64,000 nt of DNA from Prinsepia uniflora (GCA_032719365.1 CM064871.1:71032383-71096382), one strand, 5' to 3'; numbered from the stretch's first letter, positions 1-12,096 are shown. A program made the numbers and translations. The notes: generated by a model not told the origin, from the sequence alone.

Positions 1-2575
1 GTCTAACTTACGTATGACACGAAGGCTAAACTGGCGTCCAACCCCCATGTGACACGTGAGTCGGACAAGGGACTTTCGATCCGACCGTACAAAAACTTCC
101 GAACTTCTCAGAGTGCGCAGAGTCTACTGTGGATCGTATGTATGATGTTTCCGTCTCTCTCTACAGACAGCCCGCGCCGCAACATCCTGAAGGGTATTGA
201 AAACACGAAAAGACTGTGAGTGGACAAAAATAAAGTATAATTTAGAAAACAGTTCAATAAAACAATTACATTTTTACCCTCCACGTAAAAGCCAATGCAT
301 GCATATCCATTCAATTTATGAAACCATTTATATCAAAAACCATCAACGAAAACCTTGTTTATCAAATCGTGTCAAACCCGTTATTCAAATCCAGGCCTCA
401 ATCTCAAATCCGGGAACTCAGTCCCAAAGCCATCGAAAACCATTTCATCCGGGCCACTGCCCAAAACAACGGAAAACCTTTGTTGAAAACCATATCATAT
501 TTCCATTCACCGAACCTGTTAGATCTATCCGAATCTTTAAACTCAATCCAGGCCTCAATATAATCCGAGTCTTTAAACTCCCGAGTCTTTAAACTCAATA
601 GGCCTACAGGGGAAATATCAATATCCGAGTCTTTAAACTCCCGAGTCTTTAAACTCAATCCAGGTCTTTAAACCCAATCTGGGCCCGTCCCCCGTCAATC
701 ATAATCCGAGTCTTTAAACCCAATAACCAGATCCAGCAAATCCAATCCAAAACCGTTTGAAAACCATTTTCCATTTCCGAATCTGAATCCGCAATCTCAT
801 CAGGATCCCGAATCCAAACCCAGAACTCATATCCATCTCCTTTTCCAGATCTCAGTAAGAAACCATCATTCCATAAGCCGGCATCCGGAATAATCATTCC
901 GAACCCAAACCCGGAATCCACTTCAAGTCCCGAATCGAATCCGAAATTCCGATTCAAAAACCCGAAATCACGTTTCTTAAAACCACTTTTTATTTTGAAC
1001 TGGGCTCCAAGCCCGAAAACCCTTTTCCGAAATCCTTTTTAAATCATGGATATTAAATCATATTTCAAATCCCGAAATCAAACTATTAAAACTAGGTTCA
1101 AATCACAACATCCGTCAAATCCCGTAAAAAGTGAGATTCCGTAATTCCTTCGAAAAACGTGCAAAACCGTAAAGTATCAAGATCATAAATCAAATCATAG
1201 AATCACGTATAGAAATCATATAAAAACATATATGCATGCATTAAGAGTTTAGAAAACAAAGTCCACTCACAAACCATTCCGACGTCGCCTCGCTACGCGT
1301 GCACTTAGGCCGTTCCCGGCCATTCCGCTATCCTCGGCTTTCCCGAACCTGTCCAAATCTCATAACGAGGTCACTAACTACTTCACAAAGGTCATACTAA
1401 AGCCCCATAATTTTCTCATATTTTTAACTATTTTAACCGAGGCCTAAAACCTTCGGACAGCCCAAAACATATCGAGACGATGTCTGATTGACTCGAAACC
1501 AGCACGAAAATGTTCGTTACATCGAATACTTTAAAAGTCGTGTTGGAACCTTCCTCGAAATGTGTGCCATGCGCCCACACGGGCCGTCCAAAGGGGCTGC
1601 GCGTGGGCCTCACGCGCCAAGCACAGGTCATCTTTTACCTTGGGTGAACCCGGTCCGACCGGCTCACGGTTCAGACCGAACTGGCGCGGCCGGTTCACGG
1701 GTTTAACTTGTCCAATTTTGTCTGTTTTCCTCCCTAATTTATTCTACAATCCTATTTCAACGTTCCTAAAAGATCCATGAATTCAAACTAGAAAAACCAA
1801 GCTAGAAATCATACCTTTAATTTTTTCTTCGAACCGGTCACGGTCCCCCTTACGACTCCATGGTTCCAGCCATTTATCCATTCTAGTTTTAATCCTAACT
1901 CCTTCCTGGAGTTCCTAGAAACCGTTTCCAATGAACCAACACGAGTAATAAGCTAAGTAACTCGATTTACCATAATCAAATTCCAAGTTAAACCTCAACG
2001 GGTTTTGTCCTAACCTTCCTTTATAGGTCACGAGACCAAGCCCATTCGAACCTCTGACCCTCCAGAAACCATCTCCCATCAAATTTATTAAGCTAAACCC
2101 ATCGAAACACGACTGTCAATTTCAGTTTTCCAACAAGGCTACACGGGTTTTCCACGGTTCCTTCACCGTCGTACACCGTCGTGAGCCGTCGTGGTCACCA
2201 CCATAATCCCCTCACCTTCCTCTCCCACTTTGCTTCACAACCACGGGCGATTGAGGCCTTTTGACTGATCAAATTGCACGGCCACACTCACCCCTGCTCT
2301 CTGTTTTTCCTTTCCCACCGTGCACGACTAACCAGCCATTTAAACTTGGCTCAAACAATGTCGAATTAGGCAGAAGCCTCTAGGATCTCACCAGGTGTCA
2401 TTCACCCTATGGACACGCCCCAAAGTATCCAATAATCATTGTCCACATGTCCTTAGTCGGTTGCACAAAGTCCAATGGTGTAAAAAGACCAAAATGCCCC
2501 TGAATGTCCAAATTATCATTTTACCCCTCATCTTTCTAGAACCACAACTTATTCATCCGACGTCCGATGACCGCA
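1..2575 (-). mobile_element. Gypsy-type LTR, minus strand, downstream part (split by a later insertion)
   Basis: This is the larger part of a roughly 3-kb LTR read on the minus strand. Its first part lies at 12097-12482, beyond the element inserted at 2581. It shares with the other LTRs of the window the GC-rich hairpin (1570-1618), the GTCCACTCAC box (1261-1270), CATGCATG motifs (about 1230 and 297), repeated GAGTCTTTAAACTC units (520-720) and the inverse box TGTGAGTGGAC (about 214-224). The far end of the LTR is at or just outside position 1, so I cannot tell a solo LTR from the end of a full element extending to the left. No coding sequence is supported here. Confidence 0.8.
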
Positions 2576-2580
2576 TGCCG
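2576..2580. repeat. Target-site duplication TGCCG (left copy)
   Basis: The five bases TGCCG stand directly before the 5' LTR and again at 12092-12096 directly after the 3' LTR. This marks a single insertion event. Confidence 0.93.
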
Positions 2581-5482
2581 TGTAACGACCCGTCCCGAAT
2601 ATCGGGATTTAATAATATTTAATTGTGATTTACTAATCTGGGATTAGTTGGGCGATTTCGGACGAATTGTGCAAAATGACCGTTTTGCCCCTAGGCGTGG
2701 GCAAAACGTTGACTTTTATTTCGGATGGTCAAATGGACTTTGACCGATGACTGTGACGTAGTTCGGGACGTCACGAGTTCATAGACAGGTGGCACGTTCA
2801 ATTCCGACGTTCGTGGTGAAAGTTATGATGTACGGAAGTCCAGGGGCATTTTCGTAATTTGGACGATATAAGGGGAAATGTTGACTTTTTGATCGGGATG
2901 TCCGATGGCCGAGGGCCAAGGACCGTTACGTAGGTATCGTCGATACGAATCCAATGACAGGCGGCACGCATCAATCGGAGTCCGTATGACCGAGTTACGG
3001 GTCAGGATGCGTGAGGGGCATTTTGGTAATTTTCTGCACAAGGGCAGAATGGTAAATTCACACGGGGGTACTGTTTCATTGATTAGCCGTTAGGTGGATG
3101 CTTTGTGCGATCGATCCCTTGATTTGTTTATGAATTAATTGATTGAATTGGGACAGTTTGAGGTTGAATTGCACATGGGGTTGTGTTGGTATCGATCACT
3201 GAACGTGGGCACTGGGTTTTTCTATGATTTTCGGGTCAGTGCGGGAACCTTTACACAGTGGGTTGAGGACGGTTTTGGACGCCTTTAACGGCTAAATTGA
3301 ATTAAAAGAATGAAGAGTGTGTCGAGGGCAGTTCACTGAGATTGAGAGATGGAAAAATGGAGTGGAAATGGTGGAGGAATACTCAAAAACCCGAAACTGG
3401 GTTCTGGGGAATTCAAATTCGAATTTCCAGTTTCAGGCCAGCCCAAGCCTAATTGATGAGTGTTTGAGCTTCCTGGAACTTCAACGAGTCGAACCAGATC
3501 AAATGGGGCAAGCTTGGGAGCTCCTAGGGCCGTGAACGGACATGGTGGACGGCCGGAAAACTCGAGCTTGAGTTGTGACGATTGAGGTATTGTCGAGTTA
3601 AATTAATTATGCTAATTAGTTCGTATTAGTCCTTATTAACTTCCTGTGAAGTTAATTTGATTATGGTTAAGGATTGGAGGAGCTCTGGTGATCGACCCGT
3701 TTTGGGTGATCACGGGTTGTCGACAAGATTGATCGATGGTTGATGCTAATCATGGACACAGAACTGAAATTGGTGGATTGATGATTGTTGTAGGATCAAG
3801 AACGGATGGAATTGATATCGAATTGAGGGTGTTTGAAACGGATCCTATCGCGGGTAATCAGACCCGTTTACCAGTCATTCGGGTGAAGAAGGAGCACTGT
3901 AGCAGGCGCGTGGCTTTCACGCGCAGCCACTCACGGCGGCGCGTGACGGCGCGTGGGCACGAATCTCGAGGTGAGGTCAACATGACTTTTATCCTATACA
4001 TTGTAACGAACATTTTGGGATTGGTTTCGTGTCGATCGGACACCGTCTCGATATTGTTCGGGATGTCCGAAGGTTTTAAATCCAATTTAAAAATACTTAA
4101 AAATTCGGGAAAATTACGGGACTTGAATAGGATGTTAATGATGAGGTTAGTGATCCTCTAAATTGATTTGAACAGGATTGGGAGTCCCGGTGATAGTGAG
4201 GTGGCCCGGGAGGGCCTATGGCACGCGTATCGAGGCGCTCGGTTAAACGGTCTGTGAGTGGACATTGGTTTTATAAATTCGATGCATGCATAACTGTTTC
4301 ATGATTGTTATAATTGGGATTATATGATTTATTTTGGATATCAGTGAATTTATATGTTTTCACGCTTTTCGAGGCGATTTACGTGTTTGCACGTGAATCG
4401 AGGTTTTCTGGATTTGCACTGATTTCCATAAATATGGATGGATATGATTTCATGAAACGGTTACGGATTTGATAAAGTGAAATCGGGCCAGGGGCCCAGT
4501 TAATTCGTTGAATCGGGCCAGGGGCCCAATTGAATTATGAAATCGGGCCAGGGGCCCAGTTAACTTATGAATCGGGCCAGGGGCCCAGTTAACTTATGAA
4601 TCGGGCCAGGAGCCCAGTTGACTTGTATATGTGATTTCGGGTCGGGGACCCTAAAATGGAATTGAATAAACTATTTCGGATTTGATTCAACTATTTGGAC
4701 TTACGACGGTTTTATGGAAATTCGGGGCAGGGCCCTTGTGATATGTTGGAAATGAATAATTGAATGTGTTCCATAAAACCATCTCGATATGAGGATATTT
4801 ATATCCTGGTCTCCTCCAAGTGTCGGGGACACTGGAGAAGTCACGGTGCATTGCCTGCGAGGGCTCATTATACGGAGCTACCGGACCGTATAGTGATCCA
4901 GGAGCAGGATTGCTAGACGTCATGGACGTCAGACATCGGGGATGTCAGAGATATGGACCCGGTGAGACCCCGGGCAGCACGCGTTGCTTAATACCGTGAG
5001 ATATGACGTCTGGAACGTCAAGCGTCTAGGACGCTAGGCATCGGGGATGCCGGAGATGGAAAAATAATAAATGAATATTACTAAATTGATGAAATAACTC
5101 TTGGATTGACTTTTGGAATCTGAAACTATGCTTTGGTTTCCGGGCTAAGGCCCTAATGGTTATTTCTAACTAAATATGGGATTATTGGTTTTTGGTACAT
5201 GCATATGATTTTACTGAGGGGCATAAATGTCTTATAAATGTTTTTAACAGACTTGTTTATTTTCGTCCACTCACAGCTTTTGTTTTTAATGCCCTTCAGG
5301 TTGATTCCGGATACGACTGCAGCAGATACTTGAGCATCGCGCACCTCCTCCATCGATCCTTACGCACTCTGGAAGCCCGTTTGGGCAATGGCAATCGGTT
5401 ATCCCTTGTCTGGCGCCTCTTGTCAGACGGGAGCACGTCACATTCCATGGTAATCCCGGGGGGATTGGGATGGGTCGTGTCA
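2581..5482 (+). repeat. 5' LTR of the LARD-like element
   Basis: TG...CA ends. Internal landmarks are a GC-rich hairpin (3903-3956), CTGTGAGTGGAC (4252-4263), a CATGCATG motif (about 4281), five units of ATCGGGCCAGGGGCCC type (4491-4619), GTCCACTCACAG (about 5265-5276) and a pyrimidine-rich stretch ending TTCAG|G at 5299. Short ORFs here are duplicated identically in the 3' LTR, as expected for non-coding repeats. Confidence 0.93.
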
Positions 5483-5484
5483 AG

Positions 5485-5499
5485 TGGTATCAGAGCAGG
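5485..5499 (+). promoter_or_regulatory. Primer-binding site (tRNA-iMet type)
   Basis: TGGTATCAGAGCAGG lies two bases inside the 5' LTR. The first 12 bases are complementary to the 3' end of plant initiator tRNA-Met, the usual primer of plant LTR retrotransposons. Confidence 0.85.
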
Positions 5500-8400
5500 T
5501 TTTGCTCTTTTGTGCGCGAAGGACGAGGGTGTGATGTCTCTTTGGGCTGCAGTTCCGTTGTCAACCTGATAGATAGTTTTGGGTTTGTATGGTGAATTGG
5601 GTGTGTTTGGCCCGATACGCCGTGCATTGATGCGATTCAACCCAGGTGGGGTTGTATACGATTAACTGGTAATGTGGGACCGTCGGTTCGGTCATGTGAT
5701 GATGGATTGTTGTGCCACTGGGCACAGCCGGGTTCAGGGAACCCCATTTGAATAATGTATTGGAAATGCGAAACTCAGTTGAGTATTGGTCTATGTTTTG
5801 GACCCTAGTAGTGTTGGCTAGTGTACGGGGTGTTGGTGCATCGGAGTTAGCCGATGACCTTCGTGGTGGAACCCACGTTGAGTTGACGATTGGATTGGAT
5901 TGGACGTCTATACGATGTCAGGACCGCAGAGTCGGTCAGGTTGTGGATTTTACTGCAGAAGGCAGTTGGGTTCGGTGAACCCTAGGGTGTGACCTTGGAA
6001 CCCTAATTTATAATTGATGGACCGAAAGGTGAACCTTAAGTGAGAACTTGTGCTGCGACGAGCGGCTGAGGTCATGGATGACCATGTGGATGACTGTAGT
6101 GAGTCTAGTCTGGATTATGGGATTCGATCCACGGATGCGGTTATGAGATAAAATATGGAATCCCGTGTTGGATCGAATATGAGTGTGAGGTGTGGTTACG
6201 GATCTTGACAACGATGACTGTTGGTCGACAGTTGTGTCGAGATGACTGGCTATCGAGAGTATTTAGTGTGGCTTTCACACTTGGGGATCAGGGGATGTTC
6301 AGGGAACGTTCATTATCCTGATGTGCCGATGGCAAAAAAAAAAATTGGAGGTACCCATAGTCCTGGGGAACGAGTGGTGTTACGGGATCGTCGTTCGGAA
6401 TGAACGGAGATCCAGGGTAACAACCTTGCACACTGTGTGCTAGCATGGATGTTCGTGTGCTAGCATGGGTGTTCGTGTGCTATGTATGGATGTTGGTATG
6501 GTGATACCTTTATGCCAATACTGGTATGGATGCCTGTGTGCTGATACTAGTGTTGATGATGGTGCGTTGGTGCTGGTACTAGCGCTGGTGCTGGTGACAG
6601 TAATCGTGATGACGATGAGCCACCAGTTGGGGTGTGACTCTGTCATGATGAACAGATGATTGGTATCGGCGACTCAGTGGTGGTTGAGTCTTGGACTGGA
6701 TGGGATCCAGTGGAGGTCGTGATGTGTTGGGATAAGTCCTAACAGGTATATGATGACAGGTGATGAATGGATCAAATGGTATGATTGAAACTTGGGGAAT
6801 CTAGGGACGATGTTCCCTATGTCATGCGAGTTGGTGGACTTGGGGAGTTGTGGTCAACTCCGAGATTGGTAAGTTTGTGTACTGCTTATATCCCCAGGAA
6901 GTACAAGGAAATTATTGAAATTGGAAAAGTCGGGGAAACCATTCGTAGTATTTTGTGATTGTGAATCACTTGGAACCTGAGGATTGAACCTGTTAAGGTC
7001 GAGATGTGAGACGAAGGCAGTATGGTATGCATATCCAGGCAGAGTTGTGGATATTCCGTGCGGAATCGGGGTGTGTGCATACATGATTATTGACGGACGT
7101 GAGGTCCGAGTAATGAATCGATCTTGGACACGTGGTGGTCCAAGTAAGGTATGGACATGGGCAGTCCAGTGGTTGGACTTGACATCTCATTGGGAGCATG
7201 TCTGTTTCCAACGTGGTTGGAACTCCCGTTTCGGGGAGAGTTGTGTTTGGGAGACAAGAGGAGTGCTCATTTCCGCATCAGTGATTGGTATTCCGAAGTC
7301 ATTAGGGCTGACTTCAGATTTCCTGTCGTGGCAGATGATGATTGTTGCTACCAGTACGTTGAGCGTGTATTGGTAGGTGGACCCAGGTTTGGCCTTGGGT
7401 CATTGGACACAAGAAGTTTTGTATGATTTTAGATTTGGTGGTGGTATGCGTGGTCATCTTTCCACCAAGGGAAATTTGGCGAAGGATTCAATTGAGGGTG
7501 TAAGACCCTACGATCAGCTTTCGGATGGACTGTTAGCTATGTGAGCATGTGTGGATCCTAGGTGGATCTGATTTGCGATGTTGTCGACTTTGGTCGATGT
7601 GACGATCTAGGATCGCGATATTACTTGTCGAGTGACGTAGCGATGGATCTGGGTTGTGATCGTGATGATCCAGATTGGATGAGAGTTATCACTCTTACCT
7701 TGGTATGTGAATCGTAAATGACGGGACTGAACTTCTTTTCGGAGTGAAGTCCATATGGTTTGTGACTTGGTTGAGTAGGTTTCCGATGTGGTCGGATTTT
7801 GTCAACCTTTGACGTGTGGATATTGGGATTGGCTTCCCTATGAAGTCAATCGAGTGTTTTGGAGAGGCAACCGATAGATTCGGTTACGTTACGTCTTGAT
7901 GGACGTAAACGAGATTTTGGGTTTTGGAATCGAATTTCTGGGTGACGATTCAGGATTCGATTGCGAAGCTCGAAAATGGATTACTGGATTTGGGTGCGGA
8001 ATGGTTATTCCAATGCTAGCTTACGGAATAATGATTTCGGATTCGGATTTGGAAATGGGTTAAAAACATGATGTCTGGGTTCGGATTCGGGATTTCTTAC
8101 GAAATTGCGAATTCGGATTCGGAGTTGGGACTAAATGACGGGTGGAGTTCGTTTTGTCTCATGTTGGTTTGGGCAAATGTACTCCATTACTAGAACGTGT
8201 TTGGCTATAACCTGGGTGGCTATAGTCAGATTGATGGATTGAGGTACGTACAGGGTACGTTGTACGATGATTGATACTGGTTAGGCTGAGTGGTGCCTAA
8301 TGGCGGTACATGGGATGTACCAGTGGTGTGTAACTAATGTGTTGGTAATCGGTTGGTTTTGATATCATTTGTTTGGCTGTATTGTGGACTGGACATTGGA

Positions 8401-9176
8401 TACTGTGCGCTGGGCAGATTGATCTTGTCGGGTTCAGTGATTTTATGAGCCGGTGCTCTTAGCCATGGTTGGCTTGTGGAACCCTAGTATTGAGATGTGT
8501 GTTCACTGCTGGGCTGGTATTCAATGTGTTCCAGTTACACCACTTGATTGAGTAAGTTGGCGGTATACGTACACTCAGGATGAGTGAGTTGGTGGTCAGT
8601 AACCACGAGTAGCCTTGCGTGATGCTACTACGCCGTTATATTTTCCAGCGTCTTGGTTCGCTGAGGGAGTCGGCGATTATGGACATTGAGATTTATTTAT
8701 GTCGCAGGATGGGCTTGCCCTGCGAATTGAGATCATGTGGTTGATCTTGCGCTACATCGAGAGTGATGTAGTACATGGTGTTGTCACGGATAGACAGATG
8801 GTTGGGGCTTTACTAGGGTGGTAAAGTTTTGTGATGACAGTTTGACTGGTGGTGTCAGCGTGGACTGACAAATGAGATTTGGTGACTCCCAACGGGAGCA
8901 AATGTAAGGATTTATTGGCAATGGAAGGGAACCGTCTAGCTGAAGGAGTCAGCTAAATGGTTAAGCGATTTTATCGCGGATCAGGTGATCATTTCCACTC
9001 GCGGTGGTCGAGTGTTGTTGTTGTGACGTATGACTGTGATGGGATGTCTGGGTACAAACGAGGCTGGTGTTGTCCCAGTATGTGGGTGTACAAGTGTACA
9101 CAGATGTGTGGTCGAAATGTTTCCATAAGGTGGTTGTGGAATAAGGTTATTGGTAATTTCGAGGACGAAATTCTTT
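5500..9176 (+). other. Non-coding interior of the LARD-like element
   Basis: No recognised domain was found in any frame. The longest open frames (about 90-130 codons near 6984-7426) look random and lack motifs. It contains a low-complexity stretch (6430-6620) and a segment (about 7920-8130) resembling an internal stretch of neighbouring LTRs. Shortly before the polypurine tract it carries AATTTCGAGGACGAAATT (9155-9172), nearly the same as the motif before the polypurine tract of the coding Gypsy element at 46557. Confidence 0.75.
6430..6620 (+). repeat. Low-complexity TG-rich stretch with a short tandem repeat
   Basis: Three close copies of a GTGTGCTAGCATGGATGTTC-like unit (about 6436-6495) are followed by imperfect GATGGTG/CTGGTG triplet-rich sequence. 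Confidence 0.6.
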
Positions 9177-9188
9177 AAGGAGGGAAGG
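9177..9188 (+). promoter_or_regulatory. Polypurine tract
   Basis: AAGGAGGGAAGG lies immediately upstream of the 3' LTR start at 9190, the expected site for plus-strand priming. Confidence 0.8.
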
Positions 9189-9189
9189 T

Positions 9190-12091
9190 TGTAACGACCC
9201 GTCCCGAATATCGGGATTTAATAATATTTAATTGTGATTTACTAATCTGGGATTAGTTGGGCGATTTCGGACGAATTGTGCAAAATGACCGTTTTGCCCC
9301 TAGGCGTGGGCAAAACGTTGACTTTTATTTCGGATGGTCAAATGGACTTTGACCGATGACTGTGACGTAGTTCGGGACGTCACGAGTTCATAGACAGGTG
9401 GCACGTTCAATTCCGACGTTCGTGGTGAAAGTTATGATGTACGGAAGTCCAGGGGCATTTTCGTAATTTGGACGATATAAGGGGAAATGTTGACTTTTTG
9501 ATCGGGATGTCCGATGGCCGAGGGCCAAGGACCGTTACGTAGGTATCGTCGATACGAATCCAATGACAGGCGGCACGCATCAATCGGAGTCCGTATGACC
9601 GAGTTACGGGTCAGGATGCGTGAGGGGCATTTTGGTAATTTTCTGCACAAGGGCAGAATGGTAAATTCACACGGGGGTACTGTTTCATTGATTAGCCGTG
9701 AGGTGGATGCTTTGTGCGATCGATCCCTTGATTTGTTTATGAATTAATTGATTGAATTGGGACAGTTTGAGGTTGAATTGCACATGGGGTTGTGTTGGTA
9801 TCGATCACTGAACGTGGGCACTGGGTTTTTCTATGATTTTCGGGTCAGTGCGGGAACCTTTACACAGTGGATTGAGGACGGTTTTGGACGCCTTTAACGG
9901 CTAAATTGAATTAAAAGAATGAAGAGTGTGTCGAGGGCAGTTCACTGAGATTGAGAGATGGAAAAATGGAGTGGAAATGGTGGAGGAATACTCAAAAACC
10001 CGAAACTGGGTTCTGGGGAATTCAAATTCGAATTTCCAGTTTCAGGCCAGCCCAAGCCTAATTGATGAGTGTTTGAGCTTCCTGGAACTTCAACGAGTCG
10101 AACCAGATCAAATGGGGCAAGCTTGGGAGCTCCTAGGGCCGTGAACGGACATGGTGGACGGCCGGAAAACTCGAGCTTGAGTTGTGACGATTGAGGTATT
10201 GTCGAGTTAAATTAATTATGCTAATTAGTTCGTATTAGTCCTTATTAACTTCCTGTGAAGTTAATTTGATTATGGTTAAGGATTGGAGGAGCTCTGGTGA
10301 TCGACCCGTTTTGGGTGATCACGGGTTGTCGACAAGATTGATCGATGGTTGATGCTAATCATGGACACAGAACTGAAATTGGTGGATTGATGATTGTTGT
10401 AGGATCAAGAACGGATGGAATTGATATCGAATTGAGGGTGTTTGAAACGGATCCTATCGCGGGTAATCAGACCCGTTTACCAGTCATTCGGGTGAAGAAG
10501 GAGCACTGTAGCAGGCGCGTGGCTTTCACGCGCAGCCACTCACGGCGGCGCGTGACGGCGCGTGGGCACGAATCTCGAGGTGAGGTCAACATGACTTTTA
10601 TCCTATACATTGTAACGAACATTTTGGGATTGGTTTCGTGTCGATCGGACACCGTCTCGATATTGTTCGGGATGTCCGAAGGTTTTAAATCCAATTTAAA
10701 AATACTTAAAAATTCGGGAAAATTACGGGACTTGAATAGGATGTTAATGATGAGGTTAGTGATCCTCTAAATTGATTTGAACAGGATTGGGAGTCCCGGT
10801 GATAGTGAGGTGGCCCGGGAGGGCCTATGGCACGCGTATCGAGGCGCTCGGTTAAACGGTCTGTGAGTGGACATTGGTTTTATAAATTCGATGCATGCAT
10901 AACTGTTTCATGATTGTTATAATTGGGATTATATGATTTATTTTGGATATCAGTGAATTTATATGTTTTCACGCTTTTCGAGGCGATTTACGTGTTTGCA
11001 CGTGAATCGAGGTTTTCTGGATTTGCACTGATTTCCATAAATATGGATGGATATGATTTCATGAAACGGTTACGGATTTGATAAAGTGAAATCGGGCCAG
11101 GGGCCCAGTTAATTCGTTGAATCGGGCCAGGGGCCCAATTGAATTATGAAATCGGGCCAGGGGCCCAGTTAACTTATGAATCGGGCCAGAGGCCCAGTTA
11201 ACTTATGAATCGGGCCAGGAGCCCAGTTGACTTGTATATGTGATTTCGGGTCGGGGACCCTAAAATGGAATTGAATAAACTATTTCGGATTTGATTCAAC
11301 TATTTGGACTTACGACGGTTTTATGGAAATTCGGGGCAGGGCCCTTGTGATATGTTGGAAATGAATAATTGAATGTGTTCCATAAAACCATCTCGATATG
11401 AGGATATTTATATCCTGGTCTCCTCCAAGTGTCGGGGACACTGGAGAAGTCACGGTGCATTGCCTGCGAGGGCTCATTATACGGAGCTACCGGACCGTAT
11501 AGTGATCCAGGAGCAGGATTGCTAGACGTCATGGACGTCAGACATCGGGGATGTCAGAGATATGGACCCGGTGAGACCCCGGGCAGCACGCGTTGCTTAA
11601 TACCGTGAGATATGACGTCTGGAACGTCAAGCGTCTAGGACGCTAGGCATCGGGGATGCCGGAGATGGAAAAATAATAAATGAATATTACTAAATTGATG
11701 AAATAACTCTTGGATTGACTTTTGGAATCTGAAACTATGCTTTGGTTTCCGGGCTAAGGCCCTAATGGTTATTTCTAACTAAATATGGGATTATTGGTTT
11801 TTGGTACATGCATATGATTTTACTGAGGGGCATAAATGTCTTATAAATGTTTTTAACAGACTTGTTTATTTTCGTCCACTCACAGCTTTTGTTTTTAATG
11901 CCCTTCAGGTTGATTCCGGATACGACTGCAGCAGAGACTTGAGCATCGCGCACCTCCTCCATCGATCCTTACGCACTCTGGAAGCCCGTTTGGGCAATGG
12001 CAATCGGTTATCCCTTGTCTGGCGCCTCTTGTCAGACGGGAGCACGTCACATTCCATGGTAATCCCGGGGGGATTGGGATGGGTCGTGTCA
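9190..12091 (+). repeat. 3' LTR of the LARD-like element
   Basis: Same length as the 5' LTR, with a constant offset of 6,609 bp. Differences seen by eye are 3091/9700, 3262/9871, 4581/11190 and 5327/11936. It is followed by the second TGCCG at 12092-12096. Confidence 0.93.
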
Positions 12092-12096
12092 TGCCG

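Larger units (their letters stand above)
2581..12091 (+). mobile_element. Complete non-coding LTR retrotransposon (LARD-like)
   Basis: The element has two 2,902-bp LTRs (2581-5482 and 9190-12091), each starting TGTAACG and ending GTGTCA. A primer-binding site TGGTATCAGAGC at 5485-5496 matches the plant tRNA-iMet type. A purine tract AAGGAGGGAAGG (9177-9188) precedes the 3' LTR, and a 5-bp duplication TGCCG flanks the whole. The interior (5483-9189, 3.7 kb) has no ORF above about 130 codons and none resembles gag, protease, RT, RNase H or integrase. Long LTRs around a non-coding core fit the class called LARD (large retrotransposon derivative), which depends on proteins supplied in trans. By eye the LTRs differ at only about four positions, so insertion is recent. 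Confidence 0.92.

Noticed and set aside
3736..4161. 141-codon ORF in the LARD LTRs (again at 10345-10770)
   Set aside because: It lies inside both LTRs, crosses the GC-rich hairpin and resembles no protein family.
4491..4619. CRISPR-like array in the LTR
   Set aside because: Units are nearly contiguous and palindromic, without unique spacers, in a plant LTR.
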